NCBI GenBank assembly: GCA_016871595.1
Contig: VHCY01000002.1
Coordinates: forward strand, 1-64,000
DNA length: 64,000 nucleotides
Reading direction: 5' to 3'
DNA from: Verrucomicrobiota bacterium
GTDB taxonomy: Bacteria; Verrucomicrobiota; Verrucomicrobiia; Opitutales; Opitutaceae
Under the pieces are notes generated by a model. It saw nothing but the letters and a program-made list of their open reading frames with translations. It did not search any database and was not told the origin of the DNA. Shown piece by piece: positions 63,002 through 64,000 of this stretch (within the stretch, counting starts at the first letter, position 1; each line of letters begins with the position of its first letter). The translations under genes were made by a program, and so were the position numbers.

Positions 63002-64000
63002 GTGGCCTCCCCTCGTTCCTCCGCCACCCCGGCCGCGCTGCTGGTTGCGGCCGATGGCCGCGTCCTCACCGCCGCCGGTGCGACCGCCGCGTTCTGGCCG
63101 GGTGCGGCCTTGGCTGGCCGGCCGGTCGCCGAGCTATTCCGCTTTGAGCTGGAGGCGGATGATCCTGCCTTCCAGGCCGCGCAATGGGAGGCGCTGCAGA
63201 CCGCCGCGCGGGCGGGCTCGGTCCGGTTGGCGACGCGCGGCGGTGACCGTTCCGGCGGGGAGGTCGACTTTTCTCTCGCGGCCGGGCCCGCCGCAGGCAC
63301 GTGGCTGGCGCTCCTCCTGCCGGCTGGCGCGACTGACGCCCCCAGTCCCGCCGCGGAGCCGATCGGAGCAGACCGCAGCCTAGGAGCGGAGCCATTCGCC
63401 GCGGCGCCCGACCTAGGTTTTTTCGAGCTGGATCCGCGCCGGGCACAAGCTCGCTTCTCCGCCGGCTGGAAGGCGATGCTCGGTTACGGGCCGGACGAGC
63501 TCGCAGATTCCCTCGAGACGTGGCGCAGCCTGCTCCATCCGGATGACAGCGGCGCCGCGCCGGATGTGGCGGCCGGTCCCACCGGGGCCGGAACCCGCGC
63601 CGCGACCGCCGAGTATCGCCTGCGTCACCGCGATGGCACCTGGCGGTGGGTGCAGGGTATCACCGTGCGGCAGACGGGCGGGGATGGGACTTTGGAGCGC
63701 ATCGTCGGCCTGCACCTCGACCTGACGGAGCGCAAGGAGCTGGAGGAGTCGCTACTCGCTGCGGAGGAGCGCCTCGGGGCGATCGCGGGTGCCGAGGAGG
63801 TGGCGTTGTTCGACCTAGACGCGTGGAGCGGCGTCGCCTGGGTCTCCCGCGGCTGGCACCGGCTCCTCGGGCGCGACGACGACGCCGGACCGCTCCCCTC
63901 CGGTTCCTTCGCGGGCGACCTGCCCACCGGGGCGGAGGATGAGGGCGCCGCCGTCTGGCTGGATGCCCTGAGTGGTGAATCTCCTGGTTTCCTCGTGGCC
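63002..64000 (+). CDS. PAS-domain sensor protein (3' end beyond window)
   Basis: No stop codon falls inside the window, so this frame is absent from the ORF track. GTG 63002 opens a continuous frame of at least 333 codons with coding-like composition. It begins VASPRSSATPAALLVAADGR, a possible first PAS-like domain. A clear PAS/PAC unit lies at about residues 145-245: 'RFSAGWKAMLGYGPDELAD', 'TWRSLLHPDD', 'YRLRHRDGTWRWVQG' and 'ERIVGLHLDLTERKELEESL'. A third PAS-like start, 'EEVALFDLDAWSGVAWVSRGW', follows before the edge. Such proteins usually go on to a histidine kinase or GGDEF domain. No signal peptide or membrane segment is visible. Confidence 0.8.
   Translation, partial: MASPRSSATPAALLVAADGRVLTAAGATAAFWPGAALAGRPVAELFRFELEADDPAFQAAQWEALQTAARAGSVRLATRGGDRSGGEVDFSLAAGPAAGTWLALLLPAGATDAPSPAAEPIGADRSLGAEPFAAAPDLGFFELDPRRAQARFSAGWKAMLGYGPDELADSLETWRSLLHPDDSGAAPDVAAGPTGAGTRAATAEYRLRHRDGTWRWVQGITVRQTGGDGTLERIVGLHLDLTERKELEESLLAAEERLGAIAGAEEVALFDLDAWSGVAWVSRGWHRLLGRDDDAGPLPSGSFAGDLPTGAEDEGAAVWLDALSGESPGFLVA

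Overview
The window is about 64 kb of GC-rich bacterial chromosome with densely packed genes and no rRNA, tRNA, CRISPR array or insertion sequence that I could see. Its style points to the Verrucomicrobiota, most likely an Opitutaceae-like member: two large TonB-dependent receptors (one with the 'KLEAFTVTGSNFKR' type plug start), several secreted sulfatases, a PHP-domain secreted hydrolase, Tat-signal sugar oxidoreductases, a NagB/PIG-L amino-sugar enzyme of the fused type, and a 32-residue 'small basic protein'. This placement is inference from gene content only.

Layout. 1-131 (-) is the start of a membrane spermidine-synthase-like protein cut by the window edge. 201-7856 holds valS (-) divergent from glnD, a GAF-domain histidine kinase overlapping glnD, and a small membrane protein. 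7828-11489 is a polyamine cluster: an ornithine-decarboxylase-like PLP enzyme, a deoxyhypusine-synthase-family enzyme and agmatine deiminase. 11570-17763 has three secreted sulfatases in a row and a convergent PHP-domain protein. 17879-25301 is an amino-sugar locus: on the minus strand an unknown protein, an in-frame fusion of an N-acetylhexosamine-kinase-like domain with NagB and a PIG-L-like domain, a ROK kinase-like protein and a stand-alone PIG-L deacetylase; on the plus strand a divergent WYL-family regulator, with a perfect inverted repeat between. 25402-28962 encodes a MacA/MacB-type export system with separate ATPase and permease. 29015-31584 is an NMT1/NitT-type importer. 31598-33801 has two overlapping methyltransferase genes, followed by a convergent FG-GAP repeat protein.

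35886-40210 carries two tiny proteins, rimO, a receiver-domain protein and a SulP anion transporter. The 32-aa gene has its own candidate promoter and a strong terminator that ends only five bases before the rimO start codon. 40214-45448 is a sugar/sugar-acid group: TIM-barrel isomerase, Gfo/Idh/MocA oxidoreductase, xylulokinase and a GntP permease. 45457-48765 (-) is the classical tig-clpP-clpX proteostasis operon, preceded on the same strand by a polar amino acid ABC transporter whose binding-protein/permease gene carries an apparent one-base frameshift and whose ATPase has an extra C-terminal domain. 51595-64000 contains a YfcC-like permease, a ring-cleaving-dioxygenase-like VOC protein, two TonB-dependent receptors separated by a terminator, gpmI (-), hemH (+) and a PAS-domain sensor that runs off the end and is missing from the ORF track.

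The most unusual locus is 18219-25301: a kinase-deaminase-PIG-L fusion whose PIG-L part has lost the usual zinc ligands, while the separate PIG-L enzyme in the same operon keeps them. No intergenic stretch exceeds 300 bases.
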